Shown in pieces: positions 8,720 to 18,498 of a stretch of DNA of 59,770 bases; position 1 is the stretch's first letter; each line of letters starts with the position of its first letter. A model generated the notes under the pieces. It was given only the letters and a program-made list of their open reading frames with translations, was not told the DNA's origin and did no database searches. The position numbers and the translations under genes are program-made. This DNA is from an uncultured Vibrio sp. (GTDB lineage Bacteria; Pseudomonadota; Gammaproteobacteria; Enterobacterales; Vibrionaceae): NCBI GenBank assembly GCA_947504195.1, contig CANNGN010000016.1, positions 1 to 59,770 of the forward strand, read 5' to 3'.

Positions 8720-9871
8720 TTACAGCATTGGGATTTCAGCACGCGGAGTCACCGCATCGCTTTCAACCACATGCACTTTTGCCCCATTACTCAAGCGAAC
8801 TTGGCCTGATGTAACGATAGTTTCATCACCCTTTAAACCCGAGATAATGTGTGCGATGCTTCCACGGCGCTCGCCGACTTCAACAACGCGTTGCTCTACA
8901 CGTTGAACTGTGGGCTGCTCTCCATCTTCAGCAGGCTCAGCGTTAATGTCTGGTTGATTTACGACAACATAAACACTGTCACCATACAGCGTGTAAGTAA
9001 TGGCGGTTTGTGGGATAACAATTTGGTTTTCTAGTGCTGGTAAACGAATACTGGCACGGGCAAACATGCCACTGCGCAGTTTGCCATCACTGTTCGGAAT
9101 GTCGGTTTCCACCTGAATTAAACCACTTAGCGGGTTGACTGCTGGTTCAATCGCGGTGATAGAGCCGGTAAAGATTAGATCTGGATAAGAGTCGACAGAA
9201 ATATCCACGACTTGATCGGGAACAATACGAGATATTTCCGTTTGAGGAATTGAGAAGTGAAAACGCATCCGAGAGATATCTTCAAGCTGTACAATTTCTG
9301 TTGCTGCTTGAAGGTACTGACCTAAATAGATATTTCTTAGACCAACAATACCACTAAAGGGAGCTTGAATCGTTCGTTTTGAGATCGAGGCTTTTAAGCT
9401 TTCTAAATCTGCAACCAGAGAGAAATAGGCGGCTTGAGCATCATCGTATGCCTCTTGAGATAACGAACCTTTTTGGTATAGACCTTTATAGCGCTCAAAT
9501 TTTGCTTTGGTTGCAGGAAGGCGAGCCTGAACACTTTTTAAATTGGCCTTTTCAACGTCTGAGTCAAGTATCACTAACGTCTTACCCGCTTTAACCGTTT
9601 GGCCGGATTCAAACTGAATTGAATCGATAATACCAGCTGTTTGGTTGGTTAGTGTGACGCCTTGAGCTGGCTCAATAAAACCTACCGCTTCAATGGTTGG
9701 GGTCCAAGCTTTAACGTCGATTTCCTCAATAGTTATAGGATTCGAAGCCTCTGGGGAATTGGCAATGGCTTCATTAATTACATTTTTTATAAATAAATTG
9801 AAACCAATTACGCCTCCGAAAAGTACCAGCGCAATAAGCAACATAAAAAAGGTCCACTTTTTCATTTTCAA
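8720..9871 (-). CDS. vexA: RND efflux periplasmic adaptor (membrane fusion protein, VexA-like)
   Basis: A 383-residue HlyD/AcrA-type adaptor. An N-terminal membrane anchor spans residues 7-28. The lipoyl/barrel-sandwich half-motif is at about 60-100 (GIIDSIQFESGQTVKAG), an alpha-helical hairpin at about 105-165, the second lipoyl half near 170-190 (IQAPFSGIVG), then beta-barrel and membrane-proximal domains. There is no lipobox cysteine, so it is anchored by the helix. It bridges VexB to an outer-membrane channel. It is the first gene of the vexAB operon. A start at codon 3 is also possible; GGAG lies 11 nt before the chosen ATG. Confidence 0.9.
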   Translation of the reverse strand: MKMKKWTFFMLLIALVLFGGVIGFNLFIKNVINEAIANSPEASNPITIEEIDVKAWTPTIEAVGFIEPAQGVTLTNQTAGIIDSIQFESGQTVKAGKTLVILDSDVEKANLKSVQARLPATKAKFERYKGLYQKGSLSQEAYDDAQAAYFSLVADLESLKASISKRTIQAPFSGIVGLRNIYLGQYLQAATEIVQLEDISRMRFHFSIPQTEISRIVPDQVVDISVDSYPDLIFTGSITAIEPAVNPLSGLIQVETDIPNSDGKLRSGMFARASIRLPALENQIVIPQTAITYTLYGDSVYVVVNQPDINAEPAEDGEQPTVQRVEQRVVEVGERRGSIAHIISGLKGDETIVTSGQVRLSNGAKVHVVESDAVTPRAEIPML

Positions 9872-10094
9872 TTGAACTCCAAAAAGTTGTGTCGTAGGGC
9901 CTTACTGTGTCGATGACCTTACATTCAGCATGTTAGTACTTTGATGCAACATTATGCGGTTAAGTGTACTTTATTTGCAATACATCTGTGCAATAAAATT
10001 TAATCAAACTCTCTGGGCGGATTGATCATGGTAATAAATAGTCGTGGCGATTATCATTAGCGCTATTGATAAGTAAGGTATGCAAAGAAATATT

Positions 10095-12110
10095 ATGAAG
10101 CTTAATCCTAGTCAAAATGAAGCCGTTAAATATGTTTCTGGTCCATGTTTGGTTCTTGCGGGGGCAGGATCAGGTAAGACTAGGGTTATCACTAATAAAA
10201 TTGCTTACTTAGTTCAAGAATGCGGTTACAAGCCACGCAATATCGTTGCTGTGACGTTTACCAATAAAGCTGCTCGGGAAATGAAAGAGCGTGCGGCTCA
10301 GACTCTCGGCAAAAAAGAATCCAGAGGTTTGATGGTCTCGACCTTTCATACCATGGGCTTGAATATTATCCGTCGTGAATACAAACAGCTTGGTTTAAAA
10401 GTGGGTTTTTCGTTGTTTGACGATCAAGATCAGATGGCGCTTTTAAAAGAACTAACGGAAAAGCAGCTTGATGGCGATAAAGACTTATTGCGTCTGTTAC
10501 TTAGTACGATTTCTAATTTGAAGAACGATATGGTCTCGCCACAAAAAGCCAAGGATATGGCCAAAAGTGAGCAAGAACAGCTATTCGCCTTTTGTTATGA
10601 GATGTACCAAAACCAAATGAAAGCGTACAACGCCCTCGACTTTGACGATTTGATTCAGATGCCGGTTCGTCTGTTAAAGGAAAACCAAGAAGTGCGAGAA
10701 CGCTGGCAAAATAAAATTCGTTACCTGTTGGTGGATGAATACCAAGACACAAATACCAGCCAATACGAACTGATTCGGTTATTAGTCGGAGAGCGAGCGC
10801 GTTTAACAGTGGTAGGCGATGATGATCAGTCAATCTATTCATGGCGTGGTGCCAAACCTCAGAACTTAGTCCTGCTAGGAGAAGACTTTCCTAACCTCAA
10901 GTTAATTAAGCTTGAGCAAAATTATCGTTCAACTAGTCGAATTTTGCGCGCAGCTAACATCTTGATTGCGAACAATCCTCATGTATATGACAAGGTGCTT
11001 TTTTCGGAACTCCCTGATGGCGAAAAGCTCAAAGTCATCAACGCGAATAATGAAGAGCATGAAGCCGAGCGGATCTCTGGTGAAATTATCGCTCATAAGT
11101 TCCTTAATCGAACCAACTACAGTGATTATGCGATTCTTTATCGTGGTAACCATCAATCTCGTTTAATTGAAAAGTACTTGATGCTCAACAGAGTGCCATA
11201 TCGATTATCAGGCGGTACGTCATTTTTTGCTCGTGCTGAGATCAAAGACATCATGGCTTATCTCAGAGTTCTGGTGAACCCAGATGACGACAATGCATTT
11301 TTACGGATAGTGAATACTCCCCGCCGAGAAATTGGTCCAGTGACATTAGAGAAGTTAGGCAACTACGCCAATATGCGAGGAAAGAGTTTGTTTGATGCCA
11401 GTTTTGAGATGGGATTGGAACAGACTCTAACAGGGCGAGGGCTTGAAAACCTGCGTCGCTTTACTCAATGGCTGGTGGCTTTGGGTGATAATGCAGAGCG
11501 AGGAGACACAATAGAAGCCGTTCGCTCTCTGGTGCGAGATATTCACTACGAAGATTGGTTATATGAAACCTCTTCTAGCCCGAAAGCAGCAGAGATGAGA
11601 ATGAAAAATGTCTCGGATCTTTATTCATGGATTGTCGCTGATCTTGAAGGGGACAATTATGATCAAGAAGAGAAAACGCTAAAAGAAGTGGTACAGCGTT
11701 TGACATTGCGCGACATGATGGAACGGGGAGAAGAGAATGATGATAGTGACGCAGTACAGTTGATGACGCTTCATGCATCAAAAGGACTGGAGTTCCCTTA
11801 TGTCTATTTAGTCGGAGCTGAAGAGGGTATTTTACCGCATCAAACCAGTATTGATGAAGACAATGTCGAGGAAGAGCGACGCTTGATGTATGTCGGTATT
11901 ACCAGAGCTCAGCGTGAATTGACCTTTAGTATGTGTAAAGAGCGCCGCCAATTTGGGGAGCTTATTAAACCCCAGCAAAGTCGCTTCCTTGAAGAACTGC
12001 CTTTTGATGATGTTGAATGGGAAATAAAGAAGAAAGTGCTCACTCAAGAAGAACGAATGGAAAAGGGACAAACCCACATTGCGAACTTAAGAGCGATGTT
12101 CAAAAAATAA
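10095..12110 (+). CDS. rep: ATP-dependent DNA helicase Rep
   Basis: A 671-residue SF1A 3'-5' helicase that restarts replication forks by removing proteins from DNA. Walker A GAGSGKT is at 23-29, the Walker B DEYQD at 214-218, followed by GDDDQSIYSWRG, and motif VI-type VGITRAQRE lies near the end. The start MKLNPSQNEAV matches the E. coli Rep N-terminus; the upstream ATG at 10080 is too close to its AAGG to be a good start. It is distinguished from the uvrD gene in this window by a shorter C-terminus and Rep-like motifs. It is divergent from vexAB. Confidence 0.96.
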   Translation: MKLNPSQNEAVKYVSGPCLVLAGAGSGKTRVITNKIAYLVQECGYKPRNIVAVTFTNKAAREMKERAAQTLGKKESRGLMVSTFHTMGLNIIRREYKQLGLKVGFSLFDDQDQMALLKELTEKQLDGDKDLLRLLLSTISNLKNDMVSPQKAKDMAKSEQEQLFAFCYEMYQNQMKAYNALDFDDLIQMPVRLLKENQEVRERWQNKIRYLLVDEYQDTNTSQYELIRLLVGERARLTVVGDDDQSIYSWRGAKPQNLVLLGEDFPNLKLIKLEQNYRSTSRILRAANILIANNPHVYDKVLFSELPDGEKLKVINANNEEHEAERISGEIIAHKFLNRTNYSDYAILYRGNHQSRLIEKYLMLNRVPYRLSGGTSFFARAEIKDIMAYLRVLVNPDDDNAFLRIVNTPRREIGPVTLEKLGNYANMRGKSLFDASFEMGLEQTLTGRGLENLRRFTQWLVALGDNAERGDTIEAVRSLVRDIHYEDWLYETSSSPKAAEMRMKNVSDLYSWIVADLEGDNYDQEEKTLKEVVQRLTLRDMMERGEENDDSDAVQLMTLHASKGLEFPYVYLVGAEEGILPHQTSIDEDNVEEERRLMYVGITRAQRELTFSMCKERRQFGELIKPQQSRFLEELPFDDVEWEIKKKVLTQEERMEKGQTHIANLRAMFKK

Positions 12111-12120
12111 GGCGTAAAAA

Positions 12121-12156
12121 AACCAAGTTGACGTTTAAAGCCAGACTTGGTTTTTA
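12121..12156 (+). terminator. rep terminator
   Basis: Arms AACCAAGT and ACTTGGTT with a 16-nt loop, followed by TTTTT. It is probably shared with the convergent cytochrome c5 gene because A-rich sequence lies on the other side. Confidence 0.75.
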
Positions 12157-12186
12157 TAAGAACTGTTGAGTTAGAGCTCGTTAGTA

Positions 12187-12588
12187 TTAGAGCCCTTCGA
12201 GCATATGGTCGATAGCATCTGAAATTTCGTCATTGCTACAGTCCATACACGTCCCTTTAGCAGGCATTACGTTGAAGCCATTGATTGCATGATCCATTAG
12301 TACATCTCTTCCTTGAGCAATACGAGGAGCCCAAGCTGCGGCATCGCCTTTAATTGGAGCGCCGCTCGCACCAGTACTATGACAAGCAGTACAAAATGTG
12401 TTGTATACTGTTGGACCATCACGAGGACCTGTAGGTTCAGCAACGGCAGGTGTTGCTCCAGCAAGGTAGACATCCCCTACGGGCTTAATTCGCTCTGCGA
12501 TTGCATCATAATCAGCTTGAGTAGCGGCAATAGTTACGCTTGAGAAGCTAAGCGCTACGATTAAAATGCTCAGAAATCTTCGAATCAT
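12187..12588 (-). CDS. Cytochrome c5-type monohaem protein
   Basis: A 133-residue periplasmic cytochrome. The signal peptide covers residues 1-21. One haem-binding motif CTACH lies at 66-70, and Met108 in NVMPAKG is the likely sixth ligand. The extra Cys114 and Cys117 (CMDC) match the disulphide typical of cytochrome c5. It probably shuttles electrons between the respiratory chain and periplasmic or terminal oxidases. It is convergent with rep, as I recall from V. cholerae. Its exact redox partner cannot be read from the sequence. Confidence 0.9.
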   Translation of the reverse strand: MIRRFLSILIVALSFSSVTIAATQADYDAIAERIKPVGDVYLAGATPAVAEPTGPRDGPTVYNTFCTACHSTGASGAPIKGDAAAWAPRIAQGRDVLMDHAINGFNVMPAKGTCMDCSNDEISDAIDHMLEGL

Positions 12589-12836
12589 ACGATTTAACTC
12601 ACTTTACTTTCAGTTGGGACCGGGCAATAGGTCAAAATTATTATTGTAGTTTGCATTGAGTTAAGGTTATAAAAACTGTTAAATCAATGTGAATATAAAG
12701 TGATTATATCCTGACTTTCTTCTCCTAGAAACAGTAACATCACATCTTCTTGGCATTAGTCACATCACTTGTATGGGAATTTTAATTATTATCTGTTGAA
12801 AAAGGCACCAAATAATAAAAAAACTTGAAAAAGTAC
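12589..12836. other. Intergenic region between cytochrome c5 and the tRNA array
   Basis: About 250 AT-rich bases with no credible reading frame. They should hold the cytochrome c5 promoter (minus strand), which I could not pin to a clear hexamer pair. The right edge leads into the tRNA promoter. Confidence 0.5.
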
Positions 12837-12865
12837 TAGACGGCAAATAGTGATATCCGTATCAT
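12837..12865 (+). promoter_or_regulatory. Promoter of the tRNA array
   Basis: A -35-like TAGACG and a -10-like TATCAT are spaced 17 bp apart, about 25 bp before the first tRNA. The following C-rich sequence resembles the GC discriminators of stringently controlled stable-RNA promoters. Confidence 0.6.
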
Positions 12866-12889
12866 TCGTCCTCGCCGATAGGGCATGAA

Positions 12890-12966
<77 letters not shown>

Positions 12967-12991
12967 TTTCGGAGAAGTTAGAAAAAACAGT

Positions 12992-13068
12992 GGTGGCTAT
13001 AGCTCAGTTGGTAGAGCCCCGGATTGTGATTCCGGTTGTCGCGAGTTCAAGTCTCGTTAGCCACCCCA
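12992..13068 (+). tRNA. tRNA-His (GTG), copy 1
   Basis: A complete cloverleaf with acceptor GTGGCTA/TAGCCAC, the histidine-specific extra G-1 facing discriminator C73, anticodon loop TTGTGAT (GTG) and encoded CCA. Confidence 0.97.
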
Positions 13069-13185
13069 TTTCTTGCTCGCTTCACTATAGATTGTCACCT
13101 GTTAAACGATTAGGTAAATCCTCTTTCGTTAATCAGTCATCTTTCTTAGTCGGCAAAAGTTTCATACGCTGCTTGGTGGCGTACA

Positions 13186-13295
13186 CAAAATACCTAGCAA
13201 CATCTCAGTGAATAGCGCAGCTTGGTAGCGCATCACGTGTTTTGAGATAAGCGGGACCAGAGGCCGACCCTCTGCAAACGCAAAATACCTAGCAA
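13186..13295 (+). repeat. Short direct repeat around degenerate tRNA-Pro element A
   Basis: CAAAATACCTAGCAA occurs at 13186-13200 and again at 13281-13295, on either side of the decayed tRNA-Pro copy. It marks the ends of a duplicated spacer unit. Confidence 0.75.
13208..13275 (+). pseudogene. Degenerate tRNA-Pro-like element A
   Basis: It begins with the tRNA-Pro D-arm region (GTGAATAGCGCAGCTTGGTAG), but the 5' anticodon strand is replaced by about 18 unrelated bases before GCGGGACCAGAGG. The T-arm and acceptor 3' end are lost. It cannot form a normal anticodon stem. It is likely a relic of a tandem tRNA-Pro duplication. Confidence 0.7.
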
Positions 13296-13302
13296 GAATT
13301 AT

Positions 13303-13379
<77 letters not shown>

Positions 13380-13427
13380 CTTATTTATTTCTTGGTACAA
13401 GATGTACGAGGAAATACAAAGATTAGT

Positions 13428-13504
13428 GGTGGCTATAGCTCAGTTGGTAGAGCCCCGGATTGTGATTCCGGTTGTCGCGAGTTCAAGTCTCGTTAGCCAC
13501 CCCA
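13428..13504 (+). tRNA. tRNA-His (GTG), copy 2
   Basis: Identical by eye to the first tRNA-His, including G-1, anticodon GTG and encoded CCA. The few flanking bases before it are also the same, which points to tandem duplication of a His-Pro unit. Confidence 0.97.
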
Positions 13505-13522
13505 TTTATTATTGAAGATTAT

Positions 13523-13599
<77 letters not shown>

Positions 13600-13606
13600 C
13601 CTTTAG

Positions 13607-13638
13607 AAAAGCCTCAGTAGAAATGCTGAGGCTTTTTT
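13607..13638 (+). terminator. Terminator of the tRNA array, copy 1
   Basis: Arms AAAAGCCTCAG and CTGAGGCTTTT around an 8-nt loop, ending in a T-run. Confidence 0.92.
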
Positions 13639-13650
13639 CTTTCCTTGCGA

Positions 13651-13753
13651 TCGTGAATAGCGCAGTTTGGTAGCGCATCTCATGCTTTTAAATAGAAAGC
13701 GGGACCAGAGGGGCGGGGGTTCGGCTCTTTCAAGTTCAGCTCTTCACCGACCA
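13651..13753 (+). pseudogene. Degenerate tRNA-Pro-like element B with expanded anticodon arm
   Basis: It has tRNA-Pro D-arm and 3' sequences (ending TTCACCGACCA). The 5' strand of the anticodon stem is replaced by a longer segment holding GCTTT-7 nt-AAAGC, and an extra ~18 nt sits in the T-arm region. The shared GCGGGACCAGAGG junction with element A implies common descent. It is unlikely to be charged or decoded. Confidence 0.7.
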
Positions 13754-13760
13754 CCTTTAG

Positions 13761-13793
13761 AAAAGCCTCAGTAGAAATGCTGAGGCTTTTTTT
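13761..13793 (+). terminator. Terminator of the tRNA array, copy 2
   Basis: A second copy of the AAAAGCCTCAG/CTGAGGCTTTT hairpin with a longer T-run, directly after degenerate element B. It shows that the duplicated unit included the terminator. Confidence 0.9.
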
Positions 13794-13804
13794 CTTTCCT
13801 TGCG

Positions 13805-13828
13805 ATCGTGAATAGCACCGCTTGGTAG
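13805..13828 (+). pseudogene. Third tRNA-Pro 5' fragment
   Basis: A short remnant of the tRNA-Pro 5' half (TCGTGAATAGC then CGCTTGGTAG), with the same TTGCGA flank as element B. It has no anticodon or 3' half. Confidence 0.6.
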
Positions 13829-13848
13829 ATGGTTAGGTGGGCAGAAAT

Positions 13849-13880
13849 AAAAAAGACCGCAGTATAAGCGGTCTTTTTTA
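13849..13880 (-). terminator. gor terminator (bidirectional)
   Basis: Arms AAAAAGACCGC and GCGGTCTTTTT with a 7-nt loop, lying between the tRNA relics and the gor stop codon. Both flanks are A/T-run rich, so it can act in both directions. Confidence 0.88.
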
Positions 13881-13895
13881 TTATGATTCAAATGC

Positions 13896-15251
13896 CTAGC
13901 GCATCGTAACAAACTCTTCAGAGCCTGTTGGGTGAATTGCAACAACGGCATCGAAGTCAGCTTTGGTCGCGCCCATCTTAATGGCAACGCTAAAGCCTTG
14001 AAGCATTTCATCGACGGTGTAGCCGATTCCATGTATACCAACGACTTTTTCATCTTCTCCGGCACAAACAAGCTTCATTTTGCATGCTTGGCGGTGAGAG
14101 GTAACCGCGGTGTACATTGCGGTAAAGCCTGAGCTATACACTTTGACGTTATCAGCGCCATATTGATCAATTGCTTGTTGCTCGGTTAAGCCCATTGTGC
14201 CAATTGGTGGGTGGCTGAATACCACGGTTGGTACTAAGTCGTAATCCATTTTTGCATCGGGCTTATTGTTGAATAGACGCTCAGACAATTGTCGACCGGC
14301 TTTAACAGCAACAGGAGTGAGTTCGATACCACCTTCCATGATATCGCCAACACAGTAGATGCCTTCAACGTTAGTGGCTTGATATTCATCGACTTTAATG
14401 TAGCCACGGCTATTGAGTTCAACGCCGGTGACACTGAGGTTAATGGCATCGGTTGCTGGCTCACGACCAATTGCCCAGATTAAGGTATCGACGTTGTAGC
14501 TCTCACCATTCTCAAGGTGCAGAGTTAGGCTACCATCAGATTCTTTCACAATTTCTTTTGGCGTCGAATGGTTGTGCAGCGCAGGGCCTTCGGCGGTCAT
14601 AACTTCCGTTAAAGTGTCGATAATCATAGGATCGAAACTGCGCAGTGGTGACTCTTTACGAACGAATAAATGGGTCTCAGTGCCAAGAGCATTCAATACG
14701 CCTGCGATTTCTACCGCAATATAACCTGCACCAACGACAGCAACGCGCTTAGGTTGCTCTTCTAAATCAAAGAAGCCGTTTGAGTCGATACCGTATTCTG
14801 CACCAGGCACGTTTGGAATCGAAGGACGACCGCCAACAGCAATCAGAATGTGATCAGCCGTGTATAGTTCACCATTTACTTCTACTGTTTTTGCATCAAC
14901 AAACTTTGCAAAGCCTTTGATAACATTAATTTTATTGTTGCCAAGAACGCGATCATAAGACTCGTGAATTCGACCAATATAGGCTTGGCGGCTTTCGACT
15001 AACTTTGACCAGTTAAATCCATTGACCTTAATATCAAACCCGTAATCCTCGGCATAAAGATTAACTGCGTCGGCGATTTGTGCGCCATGCCACATCACTT
15101 TCTTCGGTACACAACCAACGTTTACACAGGTGCCACCTAGGTCTTTAGCTTCGATAAGTGCGACTTTAGCACCGTGCATCGCTGCGCGGTTTGCAGATGC
15201 GATACCGCCACTGCCGCCACCGATACAGATATAATCAAAATGTGTTGCCAT
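13896..15251 (-). CDS. gor: Glutathione-disulfide reductase
   Basis: A 451-residue FAD flavoenzyme that reduces glutathione disulphide with NADPH. The FAD motif GGGSGG is near residues 12-17. The redox-active disulphide is in GGTCVNVGCVPKK (about residues 39-51). The NADPH-binding GAGYIAVEIAG is at about 173-183, and the C-terminal active-site HPTGSEE is present. Its length equals the bacterial norm. It follows rlmJ by 49 nt on the same strand, the same rlmJ-gor pairing as in E. coli, so the two are probably co-transcribed. Confidence 0.96.
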   Translation of the reverse strand: MATHFDYICIGGGSGGIASANRAAMHGAKVALIEAKDLGGTCVNVGCVPKKVMWHGAQIADAVNLYAEDYGFDIKVNGFNWSKLVESRQAYIGRIHESYDRVLGNNKINVIKGFAKFVDAKTVEVNGELYTADHILIAVGGRPSIPNVPGAEYGIDSNGFFDLEEQPKRVAVVGAGYIAVEIAGVLNALGTETHLFVRKESPLRSFDPMIIDTLTEVMTAEGPALHNHSTPKEIVKESDGSLTLHLENGESYNVDTLIWAIGREPATDAINLSVTGVELNSRGYIKVDEYQATNVEGIYCVGDIMEGGIELTPVAVKAGRQLSERLFNNKPDAKMDYDLVPTVVFSHPPIGTMGLTEQQAIDQYGADNVKVYSSGFTAMYTAVTSHRQACKMKLVCAGEDEKVVGIHGIGYTVDEMLQGFSVAIKMGATKADFDAVVAIHPTGSEEFVTMR

Positions 15252-15300
15252 TACTTTCTCCGTTTTAGTCTTTGGTTGAGCTACGGTTTAATTATGTTTG

Positions 15301-16140
15301 TTATTCAGGAACAACCCAATCAACTTTCCAATGGCCCGTTGCTGGAGCGATTGCTGCTTTTAGTAAAGGTAGCAGAGATTGCATCTGACTTTCTAGCTTC
15401 CAAGGAGGATTAATTACAATCATACCTGAAGCCGTCATTCCTCGTTCATTGTTATCTGGACTAACACCAAGCTCGATTTGTAAAATTTTACGAATTCCCA
15501 GTGCTTGCAGACCCTCTAGCATATCATCAATATCATAGCGATTAACCACAGGATACCAAATGGCGTAAATTCCATTGGCAAAGCGCTTATGGCTCGCCGC
15601 AATTGCTCTTACGACATCACGATATTCGTTGGCGAGTTCATAAGGGGGATCAATCAGAACCAGCCCTCTGCGCTCCTTAGGTGGCAAGCTTGCTTTGAGG
15701 CGTTGAAAGCCATCTTCTTTATAAATCTTCACTTGGCGATCGCGATGAAACTCTTGTTCAAGCAACGGGTAATCACTTGGATGAAGTTCGGTTAATATCA
15801 TGCGATCTTGCGGTCTAAGATGCGCTCGAGCAATGCAAGGTGACCCCGGGTAATAGCGCAACTCACCGTTGTTATTCAGCTCTTTTATGGCATTGAGGTA
15901 ACTGTTTAGTTCCGTCGGTAACTCAGTTTGTTGCCATAAACGGGCGATGCCTTGCTTGTATTCACCGGTTTTTTCCGACCACTCATGGTTTAAGTCATAA
16001 CGACCAACACCCGAATGCGTATCGTGATAGACAAACGGTTTCTCTTTTTCTTGTAACGAAGATAGGATCAGGCTTTGAACAATGTGCTTCACGACATCTG
16101 CGTGATTTCCTGCATGAAAATTGTGTCGGTAACTTAGCAA
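15301..16140 (-). CDS. rlmJ: 23S rRNA (adenine2030-N6)-methyltransferase RlmJ
   Basis: A 279-residue SAM-dependent methyltransferase that modifies A2030 of 23S rRNA. The N-terminus MLSYRHNFHAGNHADVVKH is diagnostic, and the catalytic IDPPYE motif (class [D/N]PPY) is near residue 163. It is not ribosome-associated in a stable way and acts on free rRNA (family knowledge). It is divergent from prlC and upstream of gor, conserved synteny with enterobacteria. Confidence 0.95.
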   Translation of the reverse strand: MLSYRHNFHAGNHADVVKHIVQSLILSSLQEKEKPFVYHDTHSGVGRYDLNHEWSEKTGEYKQGIARLWQQTELPTELNSYLNAIKELNNNGELRYYPGSPCIARAHLRPQDRMILTELHPSDYPLLEQEFHRDRQVKIYKEDGFQRLKASLPPKERRGLVLIDPPYELANEYRDVVRAIAASHKRFANGIYAIWYPVVNRYDIDDMLEGLQALGIRKILQIELGVSPDNNERGMTASGMIVINPPWKLESQMQSLLPLLKAAIAPATGHWKVDWVVPE

Positions 16141-16342
16141 TTTAGGCTCTTTAGCCCGATATTATGGGCGCATAGATAGAAATTATGATGGAGTGAGATT
16201 ATAACCATTCTTGGCGCTTGTTGCAGCGTTGTTGATTTTCGATCTACCTTACTATTGAAAAATAGTTGATCTGCCTATATTACTTATCAAAGCGTCGGCG
16301 ATTTGCTGACGACATATTGTCTTCTTCGATAAGGAACGTTCT

Positions 16343-18385
16343 ATGTCTAATCCTCTTCTTACTTTTACGGATTTACCCCCATTTGGCAGTATAAAACCCG
16401 AGCATGTTAAGCCTGCAATTGAAGAGGGGATTGCAAATTGTCGTAAAGTGACGGAACAGACTCTCGAAGGAAATACTGCGCCAACGTGGGAAAACCTTGT
16501 TGCGCCGATTGAAGAGGTGGATGATCTATTGAGTCGAATTTGGTCTCCAGTGAGCCATATGAACTCGGTAGTGAATAGTGAAGAATTACGTGAAGCTTAC
16601 GAAAGTTGTTTACCGATATTATCAGAATACGGTACCTGGGTTGGTCAGCACAAAGGGTTGTTTGAAGCGTATAAAGCCCTGAAAGCGAGCGACGAGTTCG
16701 CAACACTTACGACAGCGCAACAAAAAACCATCGTTAACGAATTACGCGATTTTGAATTATCAGGCATTGGCCTTCCGGCGGATGAACAGAAACGCTACGG
16801 TGAAATCAGCAAACGTATGTCCGAGCTAGGTTCTACGTTTTCAAATAATGTGCTTGATGCGACCATGGGTTGGAGTAAACATATTACTGATGTTGCAGAA
16901 CTAGCGGGTATGCCTGAAAGCTCCATCGCAGCAGCAAAAGCAACAGCAGAAGCAAAAGAACTTGATGGATATTTGATTACATTAGAAATGCCGTCTTATA
17001 TACCGGTGATGACCTACTGTGATAGCCAAGAGTTGCGTAGAGAGATGTACGAAGCATACGTAACTCGAGCATCGGAACGAGGTCCAAATGCAGGTAAATG
17101 GGATAACAGCGATATTATTTCAGAGCTACTAAAACTTCGCTATGAGTTGGCTCATATGCTTGGTTTCACAAGTTATAGTGAAAAGTCTTTAGCGACGAAG
17201 ATGGCAGAAACACCTGATCAAGTCTTGGGTTTCCTTAACGACTTGGCGAAACGCGCTAAGCCTCAAGGTGAAAAAGAAGTTGCGGAATTGAGAGCGTTTG
17301 CTAAACAAGAGTTTGGTGTGAGCGAACTGCAATTGTGGGACATTGGATATTACAGTGAAAAGCAAAAGCAAAAGTTGTTTGAAATTTCAGATGAAGAGCT
17401 GCGTCCTTACTTCCCTGAATCGAAAGTGATCAGTGGGTTGTTTGAAGTCTTGAATCGCGTCTTTAATATGTCAGTGAAAGAACGTGAAGGGGTTGACACC
17501 TGGCACAGTTCAGTACGATTTTTCGATATTTTCGATTATGAAAACCAGCTTCGCGGCAGCTTCTACCTTGATCTTTATGCGCGTGAACATAAACGCGGTG
17601 GTGCGTGGATGGATGATTGTCGTGGTCGTCGTTATACTGCACAAGGTGAATTGCAAACACCAGTAGCCTATTTAACGTGTAACTTTAATAAGCCTGTTGG
17701 TGATAAACCGGCACTGTTCACTCACGACGAAGTTGTCACTATGTTCCATGAGTTTGGACACGGTATCCACCATATGCTGACTCAAGTTGGTGTCGGTGCG
17801 GTATCCGGAATTAATGGCGTACCTTGGGATGCGGTTGAACTCCCAAGCCAATTCTTAGAAAACTGGTGCTGGGAAGAAGAAGCGCTAGCATTTATCTCTG
17901 GTCACTATGAAAGTGGTGAACCGTTACCAAAAGAGATGCTTGATAAAATGCTTGCTGCGAAAAACTTCCAATCTGCGATGTTTATTTTGCGTCAGTTAGA
18001 GTTGGGCTTGTTTGACTTCACCCTACACACGACTTATGACCCAGAGATTGGTCCTAAAGTTTTGGAAACCCTCGCGGACGTGAAATCGAAAGTTGCAGTA
18101 TTACCAGCGTTAGATTGGAATCGCTTCTCGCACAGTTTTGGTCATATCTTTGCTGGTGGTTATAGCGCAGGTTATTACAGCTATTTATGGGCAGAAGTAT
18201 TGTCATCAGATGCATTCTCTCGTTTTGAAGAAGAAGGCATCTTTAATACTGAGACAGGGCAGAGCTTCCTTAATAACATTCTTGAAATGGGTGGCAGCGA
18301 AGAGCCAATGGAGTTATTTAAACGCTTCCGTGGACGTGAGCCAAGTATTGATGCGTTATTGCGTCATGCTGGAATTGCCGCCTAA
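16343..18385 (+). CDS. prlC: Oligopeptidase A (M3 metallopeptidase)
   Basis: A 680-residue cytosolic zinc peptidase that degrades oligopeptides, including signal-peptide fragments. The zinc site HEFGH is at 469-473, with the third ligand Glu about 25 residues later in the PSQFLENW region. The length equals E. coli PrlC. AAGGAACG lies 7 nt upstream of the ATG. It is divergent from rlmJ and followed by a strong terminator. Confidence 0.97.
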   Translation: MSNPLLTFTDLPPFGSIKPEHVKPAIEEGIANCRKVTEQTLEGNTAPTWENLVAPIEEVDDLLSRIWSPVSHMNSVVNSEELREAYESCLPILSEYGTWVGQHKGLFEAYKALKASDEFATLTTAQQKTIVNELRDFELSGIGLPADEQKRYGEISKRMSELGSTFSNNVLDATMGWSKHITDVAELAGMPESSIAAAKATAEAKELDGYLITLEMPSYIPVMTYCDSQELRREMYEAYVTRASERGPNAGKWDNSDIISELLKLRYELAHMLGFTSYSEKSLATKMAETPDQVLGFLNDLAKRAKPQGEKEVAELRAFAKQEFGVSELQLWDIGYYSEKQKQKLFEISDEELRPYFPESKVISGLFEVLNRVFNMSVKEREGVDTWHSSVRFFDIFDYENQLRGSFYLDLYAREHKRGGAWMDDCRGRRYTAQGELQTPVAYLTCNFNKPVGDKPALFTHDEVVTMFHEFGHGIHHMLTQVGVGAVSGINGVPWDAVELPSQFLENWCWEEEALAFISGHYESGEPLPKEMLDKMLAAKNFQSAMFILRQLELGLFDFTLHTTYDPEIGPKVLETLADVKSKVAVLPALDWNRFSHSFGHIFAGGYSAGYYSYLWAEVLSSDAFSRFEEEGIFNTETGQSFLNNILEMGGSEEPMELFKRFRGREPSIDALLRHAGIAA

Positions 18386-18410
18386 ACGAGAAAATGAACC
18401 TGTTATCGCT

Positions 18411-18437
18411 AAGCCTACCTACTCGGTAGGCTTTTTT
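18411..18437 (+). terminator. prlC terminator
   Basis: Arms AAGCCTACC and GGTAGGCTT with loop TACTC, followed by a T-run. Confidence 0.92.
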
Positions 18438-18498
18438 AATTGGATAAATCTGTTGAAGCACGAGCATATTAAAACCGTTTAGGGTTATAATCGCTTAT

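Noticed and set aside
18138..18482. 114-residue plus-strand frame
   Set aside because: It overlaps the 3' end of prlC in another frame and continues through the prlC terminator.
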